35,895 bases of DNA from an uncultured Pelagibacteraceae bacterium (GTDB taxonomy: Bacteria; Pseudomonadota; Alphaproteobacteria; Pelagibacterales; Pelagibacteraceae): the NCBI GenBank assembly GCA_902585365.1, contig CACIDF010000007.1, positions 1-35,895 on the forward strand. The letters are read 5' to 3'. Below the pieces are notes generated by a model, which had not been told where the DNA came from, searched no databases, and saw only the letters and a program-made list of their open reading frames with translations. Positions within the stretch are counted from its first letter, which is position 1; every line of letters starts with the position of its first letter. A program made the translations under genes and the position numbers. Positions 16,350 to 25,134 of the stretch are shown piece after piece.

Positions 16350-19011
16350 TTAAAGTTTTAATTTTATTAAATGCTTCATCAATTTGGTCTTTTTTATTTC
16401 CCCCAGCTTGAGCAAAATCTTTTCGACCTCCCCCGCCTTTACCACCTATAATTTCAGAACCTGCTTTTACAAGTTCAACAGCATCATAATTTTTTGTTAG
16501 ACTATCAGTAACACCGATAGCTAATCCTACTTTATCATCTTTGTTTGCACACACTACAACTATTCCCTCTTTTAAATAATTTTTACCTTCATCGACTAAT
16601 TTTCTTAGGTCTTTCGGAGAAAGATCATTAATTTTTTGGAATCTCACTTTTATATTATTTATATTCTCATCTTTAATAATATTTTTATTCTTATCACTAA
16701 GAACATTTTTAATATTCAGGACTTCTAATTGTTTATTTAATTCTTTTATAATTATTTTTTTATCAGTAGAACCTATATTAGGAATACCACCCAATTTTTT
16801 AATTTCATCTGACAAATCATTAATTTGATCTTGATCTTTTTGTATAGCAACATTTAAGTTTTTTTCTTTTTCTTTTAAATATTTTTCTAATTGTTTATCT
16901 CGTAATGCTTCTACTCTCCTCACACCTGATGCTATTGCAGATTGACTTACAACTTTAAATTTTCCAACCTCACTTGTATTTCTCACATGTGTACCTCCAC
17001 ATAACTCTGTTGAAAAATATTTATTACTTTCCTCACCCATAAAAACTACTCTTACTTCTTCTCCATATTTTTCTCCAAAGAGTGCCAAAGCACCATGTTC
17101 CATGCCTTCCTTAGGTGTCATTAGTCTTGTAATCACCTCGCTTTTATTATCAACAATCTGATTAACAATTGTATTAATCTTATCTAATTCATTTTCGGAT
17201 ATCGGTTTCATATGACTAAAATCAAATCTAAGTCTATCTGGTGCAACTAAAGATCCTTTTTGCATTACATGCTTACCTAAAGTTCTTCTTAAAGATTCAT
17301 GGAGTAGATGAGTTGCAGAATGATATGCCCTAATATTTTTTCTTCTTTCAAAGTCTATATTTAATTCAACACTGTCATTTAAATTAATTTTCCCTTTTTT
17401 TACTTTACCAGAGTGAATAAATAAATCTCCAAATTTTTTTTGTACATCATTTACAATAAAATTATTGTCACCACATTTAATTGTACCAGTATCACCAAGT
17501 TGTCCACCTGACTCACCATAAAAAGGTGTTTGGTTTAAAATTATATGTCCTTCCTCACCTTCAGATAAAGAATTTACCTCTTTGTTATCTTTTATAATAA
17601 ATTTTATTATTCCCTCTGATGTATTTGTCTCGTAACCTAAAAATTCTGTTGGCTCAGTTTTATCTTTAATAGTGAACCAAATTTCTTCTATGAATGTATC
17701 ACCAGACCCTTTCCAATTTTTTTTAGCAAGCTCTTTACTTTGTTTCATTAAATTATCAAATTTTTTGTGATCTAATTTTAAAGATTTGTTTTTTAAAATA
17801 TCTTCTGTTAAGTCTAGTGGAAAACCATACGTATCATAAAGCTTAAACGCTACTTCACCTGATAATTTTTTATCGACTTTTGTGATCTCTTCATCCAAAA
17901 TTTTGATACCTCTATCAAGTAGAACCAAAAATTTTTCCTCTTCCATTCTTAAAGTTTCTTTAATTAATGAGCTAGCTCTTTTCAACTCTGGATAATTACC
18001 TGACATTTCATCCATCAATGTTTCAAATATATTAAAAAAGACAGGCTTTTTTGATCCGAGTAAGTGACTATGCCTCATACCTCTTCTCATAATTCTTCTT
18101 AAAACATAACCTCTACCTTCATTTGAAGGTAAAACCCCTTCTGCTAATAAAAAAGAACTTGCTCTTAAGTGATCTGCAATCACTCTAAAGCTCGATAAAT
18201 TATTTTTGTCAGGCTTAACTTTTAATTCTTCAGAGATAGAGCCTATTATTTTTTTAAAATGATCTGTTTCATAATTGTCATGTGTTCCTTGAAGCAATGC
18301 TGCTATTCTTTCCAAACCCATCCCAGTATCAACTGATGGTTTCGGTAAATCAATTCTTTTATCTTTCGAGACTTGTTCGTACTGCATAAATACTAGATTC
18401 CAAATTTCGATATATCGATCTCCGTCTTGATCTTTTGTGCCAGGCAAACCTCCTTTTAAATGATCTCCATGATCGTAAAATATTTCTGAACAGGGACCAC
18501 AAGGTCCAGTTTCTCCCATTGACCAAAAGTTATCTGAAGTTGGTATCTTAATTATTCTATCATCACCAAATCCTGTAATTTTTTTCCAAAGATTAAACGC
18601 TTCATCGTCTTCGCTAAAAACTGTGAAATATAGCCTGTTTTTATCTAATCCAAAATCTTTTGTTATTAAATTCCATGCAAGATGAATTGCTTTCTCTTTA
18701 AAGTAATCTCCAAAAGAAAAATTTCCTAACATCTCAAAAAATGTATGATGTCTTGGAGTATAACCAACATTTTCTAAATCATTATGTTTACCGCCAGCCC
18801 TTACACATTTTTGTGAAGTGGTTGCTCTTTTGTAATCTCTTTTTTCCAAACCTGTAAAAACATTTTTAAATTGAACCATCCCAGAGTTTGCAAACATCAA
18901 TGTAGGATCATTATTTGGGACAAGATTACTAGACTCAACTATTGTGTGATCATTTTTCTCAAAATATTTGAGAAAAGTATTTCTTATTTCATTTAAAGTT
19001 TTCTGAGCCAT
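16342..19011 (-). CDS. alaS: Alanine-tRNA ligase
   Basis: This 889-residue class II synthetase charges tRNA-Ala. The catalytic domain starts near residue 8 (NEIRNTFLKYFEKNDHTIVESSNLVP) and includes GMVQFKNVFTG and TGMGLERIAALLQG. The editing domain has the zinc-binding HSATH (near 565) and CGGTH (near 665) motifs. The C-terminal DHHA1-type domain ends in the Gly-rich segment KAGSEIIGGKGGGGRKDFAQAGG. Length is normal (about 870-890). The gene follows recA, separated by a strong terminator, and its stop codon overlaps the end of pilD on the other strand. Nothing unusual is seen. Confidence 0.98.
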   Translation of the reverse strand: MAQKTLNEIRNTFLKYFEKNDHTIVESSNLVPNNDPTLMFANSGMVQFKNVFTGLEKRDYKRATTSQKCVRAGGKHNDLENVGYTPRHHTFFEMLGNFSFGDYFKEKAIHLAWNLITKDFGLDKNRLYFTVFSEDDEAFNLWKKITGFGDDRIIKIPTSDNFWSMGETGPCGPCSEIFYDHGDHLKGGLPGTKDQDGDRYIEIWNLVFMQYEQVSKDKRIDLPKPSVDTGMGLERIAALLQGTHDNYETDHFKKIIGSISEELKVKPDKNNLSSFRVIADHLRASSFLLAEGVLPSNEGRGYVLRRIMRRGMRHSHLLGSKKPVFFNIFETLMDEMSGNYPELKRASSLIKETLRMEEEKFLVLLDRGIKILDEEITKVDKKLSGEVAFKLYDTYGFPLDLTEDILKNKSLKLDHKKFDNLMKQSKELAKKNWKGSGDTFIEEIWFTIKDKTEPTEFLGYETNTSEGIIKFIIKDNKEVNSLSEGEEGHIILNQTPFYGESGGQLGDTGTIKCGDNNFIVNDVQKKFGDLFIHSGKVKKGKINLNDSVELNIDFERRKNIRAYHSATHLLHESLRRTLGKHVMQKGSLVAPDRLRFDFSHMKPISENELDKINTIVNQIVDNKSEVITRLMTPKEGMEHGALALFGEKYGEEVRVVFMGEESNKYFSTELCGGTHVRNTSEVGKFKVVSQSAIASGVRRVEALRDKQLEKYLKEKEKNLNVAIQKDQDQINDLSDEIKKLGGIPNIGSTDKKIIIKELNKQLEVLNIKNVLSDKNKNIIKDENINNIKVRFQKINDLSPKDLRKLVDEGKNYLKEGIVVVCANKDDKVGLAIGVTDSLTKNYDAVELVKAGSEIIGGKGGGGRKDFAQAGGNKKDQIDEAFNKIKTLIK

Positions 19012-19060
19012 ATCTTTTTAAAATACAGCTTTTTTAAATGATGTCTATAACGTTAAAGGG

Positions 19061-19088
19061 AAAAAAGGCGTCTGTTAAGACGCCTTTT
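19061..19088 (-). terminator. Rho-independent terminator of recA
   Basis: A 6-bp GC-rich stem GGCGTC / GACGCC (19067-19072 and 19079-19084) with a six-base loop is extended by A-T pairs on both sides. On the minus strand it ends in six Ts (19066-19061), as expected for leftward recA transcription. The plus-strand side also has a short T run, so it may work in both directions. It separates recA from alaS. Confidence 0.85.
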
Positions 19089-19110
19089 ATTACTAATAAT
19101 GACTATTTAG

Positions 19111-20235
19111 CTAATTCTTTTTGGCAGGAGCTTCTTCTTCTTTTTGATTTGCTTTTACTTTCTCCTGATCAAGTGGATTACCCTCTATCTTTTTAGTGAT
19201 CACACCTGCTTTTTCTCTAATTGCCATCTCTATTTCAGCAGCAACGTTTGGATTTTGTTCTAGGTAAATTTTAGCATTCTCTCTACCTTGACCAATCTTT
19301 TCACCTTTGTATGCATACCAAGCTCCAGATTTTTCTACAATCTCTGCTTTAGCACCAAGGTCGATCAATTCACCTACTTTACTAATTCCTTTTCCATACA
19401 TTAGATCAAATTCAACAACTTTGAATGGTGGTGATACTTTGTTTTTAACAACCTTAACTCTTGTAGAGTTACCAATGATTACATCTTTATCTTTTATTGC
19501 ACCAATTCTTCTAATATCCATTCTAACTGATGAATAAAACTTTAATGCATTTCCACCTGATGTAGTTTCAGGACTTCCAAACATAACACCTATTTTCATT
19601 CTGATTTGGTTAATGAAAATCATCATTGTATTTGTGTTTGATATTGAACTAGTTAATTTTCTCAAAGCCTGACTCATTAATCTTGATTGAAGACCTACAT
19701 GATGATCGCCCATGTCCCCTTCAATTTCAGCTTTGGGTGTTAATGCTGCCACTGAGTCGATAACTATTACAGAAATAGAACCTGATTTAACAAGTGTATC
19801 TGCTATCTCTAGTGCTTGCTCACCAGCGTCAGGTTGAGAAATTAATAATTCCTCTGTATTTACACCTAATTTTTTTGCATATACCGGATCTAAAGCATGC
19901 TCTGCATCAACGAATGCGCATATTCCACCAGATTTTTGAGCTTCAGCGATTACTTGAAGAGCAAGTGTTGTTTTTCCTGAAGACTCTGGACCATAAATTT
20001 CAACAATTCTTCCTTTCGGTAATCCACCAATGCCTAATGCTAAATCCAAGCTTAGTGAGCCTGTAGAAATAGACTCTATATCCATTGCTTTTTTTTGGCC
20101 AAGCTTCATTACAGAGCCTTTTCCAAAGTTATCTGTAATCTGGCTAATAGCTGCCTCTAAAGCTTTATTTTTCTCTTTATTTTCCAAATCTTTATCTTTT
20201 GCTGATTTAACTACTTTTAAGTTATTTTTACTCAT
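19111..20235 (-). CDS. recA: Recombinase RecA
   Basis: This 374-residue RecA catalyses strand exchange and triggers self-cleavage of LexA and UmuD. Walker [10 protein letters not shown], the [10 protein letters not shown] segment, the [24 protein letters not shown] loop region, the [17 protein letters not shown](S)GG L2 loop and the C-terminal acidic/Lys tail are all present. The start ATG at 20235 has an AGAGG ribosome-binding site about 8 bp upstream. A near-match to the alphaproteobacterial LexA box lies 51-65 bp upstream. umuDC, another SOS target, is 3.2 kb away. The gene ends at a strong terminator and seems monocistronic. Confidence 0.99.
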   Translation of the reverse strand: MSKNNLKVVKSAKDKDLENKEKNKALEAAISQITDNFGKGSVMKLGQKKAMDIESISTGSLSLDLALGIGGLPKGRIVEIYGPESSGKTTLALQVIAEAQKSGGICAFVDAEHALDPVYAKKLGVNTEELLISQPDAGEQALEIADTLVKSGSISVIVIDSVAALTPKAEIEGDMGDHHVGLQSRLMSQALRKLTSSISNTNTMMIFINQIRMKIGVMFGSPETTSGGNALKFYSSVRMDIRRIGAIKDKDVIIGNSTRVKVVKNKVSPPFKVVEFDLMYGKGISKVGELIDLGAKAEIVEKSGAWYAYKGEKIGQGRENAKIYLEQNPNVAAEIEMAIREKAGVITKKIEGNPLDQEKVKANQKEEEAPAKKN

Positions 20236-20285
20236 ATTTTGCCTCTTTTTTTGTGTTTTTTAACATACGAATCATGCTTATAAAT

Positions 20286-20300
20286 GTACACATTTTGTTC
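20286..20300 (-). promoter_or_regulatory. Candidate LexA box of recA (one mismatch)
   Basis: Plus-strand GTAC-N7-GTTC (GAACAAAATGTGTAC on the minus strand) differs by one base from the alphaproteobacterial LexA box GTTC-N7-GTTC. The first nine bases, GAACAAAAT, are identical to the umuD box. It would overlap the spacer of a weak recA promoter (TTGCTT at 20310-20305, TACATT at 20288-20283, minus strand). Confidence 0.45.
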
Positions 20301-20331
20301 TCATAAGCAAGAATTAAAAATAATAGCCTAT

Positions 20332-21633
20332 TTATTTAACTATTTTGAGATATTTAGCGTTTAAAAGCCCAATAGACTTTAATAATTCCAGCTGAGATAA
20401 GAAAAAGTTTCTCTCTGAATTAGCTAGATTAATTTTAGATGTAAGTAAGATAGTATTTGATTGAATAACATCTAGAGTGGTTCTTCCAAGACCTGTCTCA
20501 TATTCAACTGTAATACCCTCATTAGCAATTTCTGCTGCATTAACTTGAGATCTAACAGATGTTAAAGCACTCTCAGATGATTGAAAACTAGACCATGCAC
20601 TTGCAACATTTGTTTCATTTGTTCTAAGTGCATTATCTAAAAGAAGTTTTTTTCTATTATTTAATCTTTTACTTCTTTCTAAAGAGGCCGAATTTTTTCC
20701 ACCTTTGAACAATGGCCAAGTTATTTCTGCTTTAAGAGTTTCTTGGTCTCTCTCATCTACCGTTGAACTTAAATCATTAGATTTAGTGGACTCAGCTGAT
20801 AATTTGGCAGTTGGTGAAAATTCAGATATAGCTATTTTAACATCCTGTTGTGATTGCTCATACTCTAAGTTTGCAATTATTAAATCTGGATTATTACCAA
20901 TAGATAATTCAATAGCTTTATTTAAGCTTTCTGGAATATTAAAGTTTAAATTAATACTACCGTTAACTAAATCAATATCATCTAAAGGCCCAATAATTTT
21001 TTCATAAGTTAATTTTGCCGTTACTAGATCATTTTTTGAATTAATGAATTGAGCCTGTGCACCTGCAAGCGAAGACTCTGATTGAGCTAAATCAGCAAGT
21101 GTTATTAATCCATTTTCTAACCTATTTTGATCTGTCTCAACTTGTCTTTCTAATAAGCTTAAGTTTTCTTTATTAATATCTAACTTTTTTTTTGCTAATG
21201 TGAGGCCGCTATAGGCTTCTGCCGCTGTTAATATTATTTCTTGTTCTTTCTTTAATAAATTTGCTTCAGCTAAGTCTATTCCAATCTTACTTTTATCTAA
21301 ATCAGCCTTACCTCCAAGTCCTTGAAATAAGGTTTGCTCAATTGTTATTTTTTGGGTTTCGGTGTCTACGTCAGTAATAGCGGTATCAGCTCCTGTTCTA
21401 TCTGTTAATTTTTCAGTAGTTTGTTCACTCTTAGATCCAGTAATTGTTACTGATGGTAAAAATTCACTTCTCGATATTTTAAGATCTTCTTTGGAAATTA
21501 AAATATTTTCTCTTTCCGCGTTAAGCTCTGGATTTTTATAATATGCATCCGATAATGCTTTCATTAAGTCATCAGCATTTGATTGACCTAAAATTAAACA
21601 ATAAAACAAAACTATAAGTATTTTTTTATACAT
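20332..21633 (-). CDS. tolC: TolC-family outer-membrane efflux/secretion channel
   Basis: The protein has 433 residues with a signal peptide (MYKKILIVLFYCLILGQSNA). Two repeated outer-membrane-efflux-protein halves follow, with long Gln/Glu/Leu/Ala-rich helices (for example LAEANLLKKEQEIILTAAEA) and the family sequence SLAGAQAQFINSKNDLVTAKL near residue 185. It should form the trimeric channel that pairs with an inner-membrane pump, but no pump or adaptor gene lies in the window. It is upstream of recA on the same strand and overlaps the glycerate-kinase-like gene by 8 bp. Exact transport role is not visible; the symbol denotes the family. Confidence 0.9.
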   Translation of the reverse strand: MYKKILIVLFYCLILGQSNADDLMKALSDAYYKNPELNAERENILISKEDLKISRSEFLPSVTITGSKSEQTTEKLTDRTGADTAITDVDTETQKITIEQTLFQGLGGKADLDKSKIGIDLAEANLLKKEQEIILTAAEAYSGLTLAKKKLDINKENLSLLERQVETDQNRLENGLITLADLAQSESSLAGAQAQFINSKNDLVTAKLTYEKIIGPLDDIDLVNGSINLNFNIPESLNKAIELSIGNNPDLIIANLEYEQSQQDVKIAISEFSPTAKLSAESTKSNDLSSTVDERDQETLKAEITWPLFKGGKNSASLERSKRLNNRKKLLLDNALRTNETNVASAWSSFQSSESALTSVRSQVNAAEIANEGITVEYETGLGRTTLDVIQSNTILLTSKINLANSERNFFLSQLELLKSIGLLNAKYLKIVK

Positions 21634-22555
21634 TTTTAAATTTTACTCTTTTTATTTGATGCCTATCATTTAAGTCAATAATAATAGAGGAATATTTTGG
21701 TGCAATTTTAAACATATTTTGTGTAATTCTTTGGTAAGTCATCATAAAGTTTAAAACTTCTGAATTATTCATAACTTTATTATTTTTTTTTGTTTTATTT
21801 TTTAATTTAAGTTTTTTTTCTTGTTTAATTCTCCAACGTTTGAGCACATTAAAATTTTTAGCCTTTAAATATAATAAACTATGTATTTGATCAAATAACT
21901 TAGAGTATTTATTTTTCAATTGATTATTAACGTGCAGTCTCCACTTTTTTTTACTATCTAAATTTTTCTCTAATTTATTAATTGGCTTATTTAAAGTATT
22001 TCTTTTCTCTGGTTTTGCTCCAACACACCATCCCTCTAAAATCAATACATCAGGTTTTTTCTTTATCTTATACCAAAGTTTTTTATTACACCGATCATCT
22101 ATCGATTTATCAAATTTTGGTATCAACATACTATTAAATTTCTTTTTTTTTACATTATTAAAAAGTTTATTCATCATATCGACATCATGTGTTCCAGGTA
22201 CACCTCTTGTTAAAAGTAAGGGATGTTTTGATTTTGACAATTTTAGTCTTTCTTTTCTAGTTCTGTAAAAATCATCAATAGAGACTTTAAATACATTCAA
22301 TTTAAAATAATTTGTTAGTATTAATCTTATTAAGGAAGATATGGTGGTCTTGCCAGTTCCTTGACCACCAGCAAGACCTATAATAAATGTTTTATTTTGT
22401 AGTTTTTTTTTATTAATCCAAAAACAAATTGGAATTAAAAAACTTTTAATCATTTTTTCTTTATTTTTAAATTTTTCTTTTTTAGTTTCCTGTGATGTAA
22501 TAAAACTAAAACACTTCTTCTTAACTTTTTGATAACAATCTAAATGATTTTGCAT
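21626..22555 (-). CDS. P-loop kinase, D-glycerate 3-kinase-like
   Basis: This 309-residue soluble protein has Walker A GLAGGQGTGKTT near residue 60, then SIDDFYRTRKER, the motif LLTRGVPGTHDVDM, a basic segment around PKFDKSIDD and ILEGWCVGAKP (Walker B-like). This motif order is that of the plant GLYK / yeast Tda10 / bacterial YggC group related to phosphoribulokinase and uridine kinase. Plant GLYK makes 3-phosphoglycerate from glycerate; bacterial members are less well defined. The C-terminal half is unusually Lys/Asn-rich. It overlaps tolC by 8 bp and shares one base (TAATG) with the stop of the GFA-family gene upstream, so it is probably in an operon with both. Confidence 0.72.
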   Translation of the reverse strand: MQNHLDCYQKVKKKCFSFITSQETKKEKFKNKEKMIKSFLIPICFWINKKKLQNKTFIIGLAGGQGTGKTTISSLIRLILTNYFKLNVFKVSIDDFYRTRKERLKLSKSKHPLLLTRGVPGTHDVDMMNKLFNNVKKKKFNSMLIPKFDKSIDDRCNKKLWYKIKKKPDVLILEGWCVGAKPEKRNTLNKPINKLEKNLDSKKKWRLHVNNQLKNKYSKLFDQIHSLLYLKAKNFNVLKRWRIKQEKKLKLKNKTKKNNKVMNNSEVLNFMMTYQRITQNMFKIAPKYSSIIIDLNDRHQIKRVKFKNV

Positions 22556-22926
22556 TACTTTTTTTGATCTAGTGGATGGTTTTCTCCATCATTAAGTCCA
22601 ACATTTTGTAATTCAAATGGATCTATGCCTTCTACACACGCTACATTGATACCAAATATTTTAGGATTTATTCTTGGTCTATTGTGTGTATGAATTCCAC
22701 ATATCGAACAGAAATAATGTTTTGCAGCTTTAGTATAGTACTGATAAAGTTTTAAAAACTTTTCACCTTTTATAATTTTAAAGTCATTTTCACCTAAAAC
22801 TCCAATCACATAACCCTTTCTCTTACATAAAGTACAATTACATCTCATAACTTTTTCAATACCATTTTCAGGTATTATTACTTCTGCTTCAAATTCCCCA
22901 CAATGACATGTTAATTTTTTTTTCAT
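22555..22926 (-). CDS. GFA-family protein (zinc-binding, copy 1)
   Basis: This 123-residue protein belongs to the Gfa (glutathione-dependent formaldehyde-activating) family. The zinc-binding cysteines are in LTCHCGEFEAEV, RCNCTLCKRKG and HYFCSICGIHTHNRP. Members of this family bind zinc in two sites; few have a proven reaction, and 'formaldehyde-activating' is not certain for any given member. It is a tandem paralogue of the gene just upstream (2-bp gap) with the same cysteine pattern. The next gene, glycerate-kinase-like, starts on the last base of its stop codon. Confidence 0.82.
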   Translation of the reverse strand: MKKKLTCHCGEFEAEVIIPENGIEKVMRCNCTLCKRKGYVIGVLGENDFKIIKGEKFLKLYQYYTKAAKHYFCSICGIHTHNRPRINPKIFGINVACVEGIDPFELQNVGLNDGENHPLDQKK

Positions 22927-22928
22927 AA

Positions 22929-23297
22929 TTATTGTTTATCCATTATGTGATTTCTTCCGTCGTTTATTCTAACTTTAAAGTCAAACAGCTCTTTCGTGGA
23001 GATGTCATTGATGCATGCAACATTAATACCATATGTATTTGGGTCTCTTCTTCTTAAATTGTGAGTTTGAATTCCACAATTAGAGCAGAAATAATGTTTT
23101 GCTACATTTGTTTTGAATTGATAACATTTTAATTTATCCATACCTTTAACTACTTTTAAATCTTCTTTGTTTACAATTGCAGTAATTGCTCCTTTCCTAA
23201 TGCACATTGAACAATTACATCTATATAAGTCCTCAAAATTATCTTTTATATCAATCTCAATTTCTATTAGACCGCAATGACAGGTTAATTTTCTCAT
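22929..23297 (-). CDS. GFA-family protein (zinc-binding, copy 2)
   Basis: The protein is 122 residues when started at the ATG at 23297 (MRKLTCHCGLIEIE). A longer frame opens at a TTG at 23354 but adds 19 residues with no family match. A plausible promoter lies at 23314-23341, inside that extension, so the ATG is preferred. Cysteine motifs LTCHCG, RCNCSMCIRKG and HYFCSNCGIQTHNLR are the same as in copy 1, and the pair clearly arose by tandem duplication. The family is zinc-binding and related to glutathione-formaldehyde metabolism. It heads the leftward run of GFA copy 2, GFA copy 1, kinase and tolC. Confidence 0.82.
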   Translation of the reverse strand: MRKLTCHCGLIEIEIDIKDNFEDLYRCNCSMCIRKGAITAIVNKEDLKVVKGMDKLKCYQFKTNVAKHYFCSNCGIQTHNLRRRDPNTYGINVACINDISTKELFDFKVRINDGRNHIMDKQ

Positions 23298-23313
23298 TTT
23301 ACTTAGTCTATCT

Positions 23314-23341
23314 ATTGTAAAAGTTATCCACAACACAACAA
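23314..23341 (-). promoter_or_regulatory. Predicted promoter of the GFA operon, containing a DnaA-box sequence
   Basis: On the minus strand, TTGTTG (23341-23336), a 16-bp spacer and TACAAT (23319-23314) make a plausible sigma-70 promoter starting about 10 bp before the ATG at 23297. The spacer contains TGTGGATAA, i.e. TTATCCACA on the plus strand (23324-23332), a perfect DnaA-box consensus. Confidence 0.45.
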
Positions 23342-23361
23342 TATCTAGTTTCAATGTTCAC

Positions 23362-23383
23362 CTTTTGATTCACTTTTGATTCA
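23362..23383. repeat. Tandem 11-bp direct repeat
   Basis: CTTTTGATTCA occurs twice head to tail with no gap, one helical turn apart, between the GFA and umuD promoters. It might be a regulator site for either direction; in A+T-rich DNA it could also be a chance duplication. Confidence 0.5.
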
Positions 23384-23408
23384 ATTTCAGACTCAAAATA
23401 CAACCTAT

Positions 23409-23437
23409 TTGACTACATTTAATTATTAAGCTATAAA
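23409..23437 (+). promoter_or_regulatory. Strong predicted sigma-70 promoter of umuDC
   Basis: TTGACT (23409-23414), 17-bp spacer and TATAAA (23432-23437) match the consensus at 5 of 6 positions each. Transcription should begin near 23444, directly before the LexA box, leaving a leader of about 20 nt. Confidence 0.7.
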
Positions 23438-23445
23438 TTTAAAAA

Positions 23446-23460
23446 GAACAAAATAAGAAC
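23446..23460 (+). promoter_or_regulatory. LexA box of umuDC
   Basis: GAAC-AAAATAA-GAAC is the complement of GTTC-N7-GTTC, the alphaproteobacterial LexA operator, with all eight defining bases correct. It covers the predicted transcription start and ends 4 bp before the umuD ATG, so LexA would block both the start site and the ribosome-binding region's DNA. Confidence 0.8.
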
Positions 23461-23464
23461 ATTT

Positions 23465-23860
23465 ATGAAGATTACAATACCTTATTATTTACATAAAGCT
23501 GGGGCTGGTTTTCCATCTCCTGCTACAGACTATATAGAAGAAGATATAGACCTCAATGTTCATCTAATAAGAAATGTTCCGGCAACTTTTGTAATTAGAG
23601 TACAAGGCAAATCCATGACTGATGTTGGTATTAATGATGGAGATATATTGGTAGTTGATAAAAGTTTAAAACCAAAAAATTTTTCAACTGTAATTGCAAA
23701 TGTTCATGATGAATTAGTTGTTAAAAGTTTTGTTCAAGAAAGAGATAAAAAGTTTCTCACTTCAGGGTCTAAAAACTTTAAAGATCGAATTTTAATTAAC
23801 GAAGAAGAAGATATTTTTATTTGGGGAGTTGTAACTTATGTCATCCACTCGGTTTACTAA
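23465..23860 (+). CDS. umuD: UmuD, polymerase V accessory protein
   Basis: This 131-residue protein is a member of the LexA/UmuD S24 self-cleaving family. The cleavage region AGAGFPSPATDYIEEDIDLN gives Ala14-Gly15 as the scissile bond, aligned with Cys24-Gly25 of E. coli UmuD. The catalytic Ser50 (QGKSMTD) and Lys87 (ELVVKSF) are both present. The arm before the cleavage site is about 10 residues shorter than in E. coli. RecA-stimulated cleavage gives UmuD', which joins UmuC as translesion polymerase V. A perfect LexA box lies immediately upstream, and umuC overlaps its end by 23 bp. Confidence 0.96.
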   Translation: MKITIPYYLHKAGAGFPSPATDYIEEDIDLNVHLIRNVPATFVIRVQGKSMTDVGINDGDILVVDKSLKPKNFSTVIANVHDELVVKSFVQERDKKFLTSGSKNFKDRILINEEEDIFIWGVVTYVIHSVY

Positions 23861-25118
23861 AAAAATAGCACTAGTAGATTGTAATTCTTTCTATGTGTCT
23901 TGTGAAAGATTATTCAATCCTAAAATAAGAAAAAAACCTGTTGTTGTTTTGTCTAATAATGATGGCTGTATCATTTCAAGATCTAATGAAGCAAAAGCTC
24001 TTGGAATAAAAATGGGTGAACCGTATTTTAAAGCAAAGGATGTAATTGTTAAAAATAATGTACAAGTTTTTTCTTCAAACTATTCTTTATATGGAGATTT
24101 ATCAAGAAGAGTAATGAGAACATTAAAAAGATTTAATTCTGACATAGAGGTATACTCAATAGATGAAGCATTTATGGATTTGTCAAATTTTCCAGATGAT
24201 GAAATAGTAAATGTTGGTAGAGAGATAAGAGATACAGTATTACAATGGACTGGCATACCAACTAGTATTGGAATAGCAAAAACTAAAACTCTGAGTAAGG
24301 TTGCAAATCATATTGCAAAGAAAAAACAATCAGGTGTTACAAGTTTGATTGGTATTGAAAACTTAGATCCAATACTAGAAAAAATAGAAATAAATGATGT
24401 ATGGGGAGTTGGTAGACAATTAACTAAATTTTATCAAAAAAATGGAATTTATAATGCTAAACAATTAAAAAATAAATCTAATACCTGGATAAAAAAATCT
24501 TCGAATGTTTTAAGTTCAAGGACAGCAATGGAACTAAGAGGTATACCATGTATAGATCTTGAAAAGACAGCTTCAAAAAGAAAAAGCTGCGTAGTTTCAC
24601 GTTCTTTTGGTAAAAGGGTTGAAAGTTTTCAAGAATTGAAAGAAGCGGTTGCAAATTACTGTTTGAACGCTTCAGAGAAAGTAAGATCAGAGTCTTTGGT
24701 TGCAAAATCAATAACTGTATTTGTTAGAACAAGTCCTTTTCAAAGAAACTTTGGTTATTACTCAAATTCTAAAACAGTAGATTTTCCAATTGCAACAAAC
24801 AACAGTATTGAAATAGTAAAAGCAGCTGTTTCTATTCTAGAAAATATTTTTAAAAATGGTTATCGTTATCAAAAAGCGGGAGTGATGCTAACAGGCTTAT
24901 CAAATGATGCTGAAAGAAAAAATTTATTTTCATCCACCAGGGATGAAAAAATAAATAGTTTAATGAGATCAATTGATAATACTAACTATCGATATGGTAG
25001 ATCTACTTTAAGCCTTGCAAGTGCCGGTGTTCACAAAAAATGGAATATGAGAAGGGAGTATTCATCAAAAATAGATACTGCGGATTTCTACTGCATGCCA
25101 AAAATTAGAATAGGCTAA
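23838..25118 (+). CDS. umuC: UmuC, translesion DNA polymerase V catalytic subunit
   Basis: This 426-residue Y-family polymerase carries metal-binding acidic residues Asp14 (LVDCNSFY), Asp109 and Glu110 (YSIDEAF), the steric-gate region SFYVSCERLF, fingers motif NNDGCIISRSNEAK, and the helix-hairpin-helix thumb around DVWGVGRQLTKF. The C-terminal little-finger and DUF4113-like part is present, so the gene is full length. It starts inside umuD with a 23-bp overlap, and the first about 10 residues are longer than E. coli UmuC because this is the first usable ATG. It replicates past damaged bases during SOS. It converges with the Amt-PP2C gene, 16 bp apart. Confidence 0.97.
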   Translation: MSSTRFTKKIALVDCNSFYVSCERLFNPKIRKKPVVVLSNNDGCIISRSNEAKALGIKMGEPYFKAKDVIVKNNVQVFSSNYSLYGDLSRRVMRTLKRFNSDIEVYSIDEAFMDLSNFPDDEIVNVGREIRDTVLQWTGIPTSIGIAKTKTLSKVANHIAKKKQSGVTSLIGIENLDPILEKIEINDVWGVGRQLTKFYQKNGIYNAKQLKNKSNTWIKKSSNVLSSRTAMELRGIPCIDLEKTASKRKSCVVSRSFGKRVESFQELKEAVANYCLNASEKVRSESLVAKSITVFVRTSPFQRNFGYYSNSKTVDFPIATNNSIEIVKAAVSILENIFKNGYRYQKAGVMLTGLSNDAERKNLFSSTRDEKINSLMRSIDNTNYRYGRSTLSLASAGVHKKWNMRREYSSKIDTADFYCMPKIRIG

Positions 25119-25134
25119 TAGATAGTAAAAGTTT

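Noticed and set aside
23298-23354. N-terminal extension of GFA copy 2 from a TTG at 23354
   Set aside because: The 19 extra residues precede the family start motif, use a rare start codon and cover a plausible promoter; the ATG at 23297 aligns with the paralogue.
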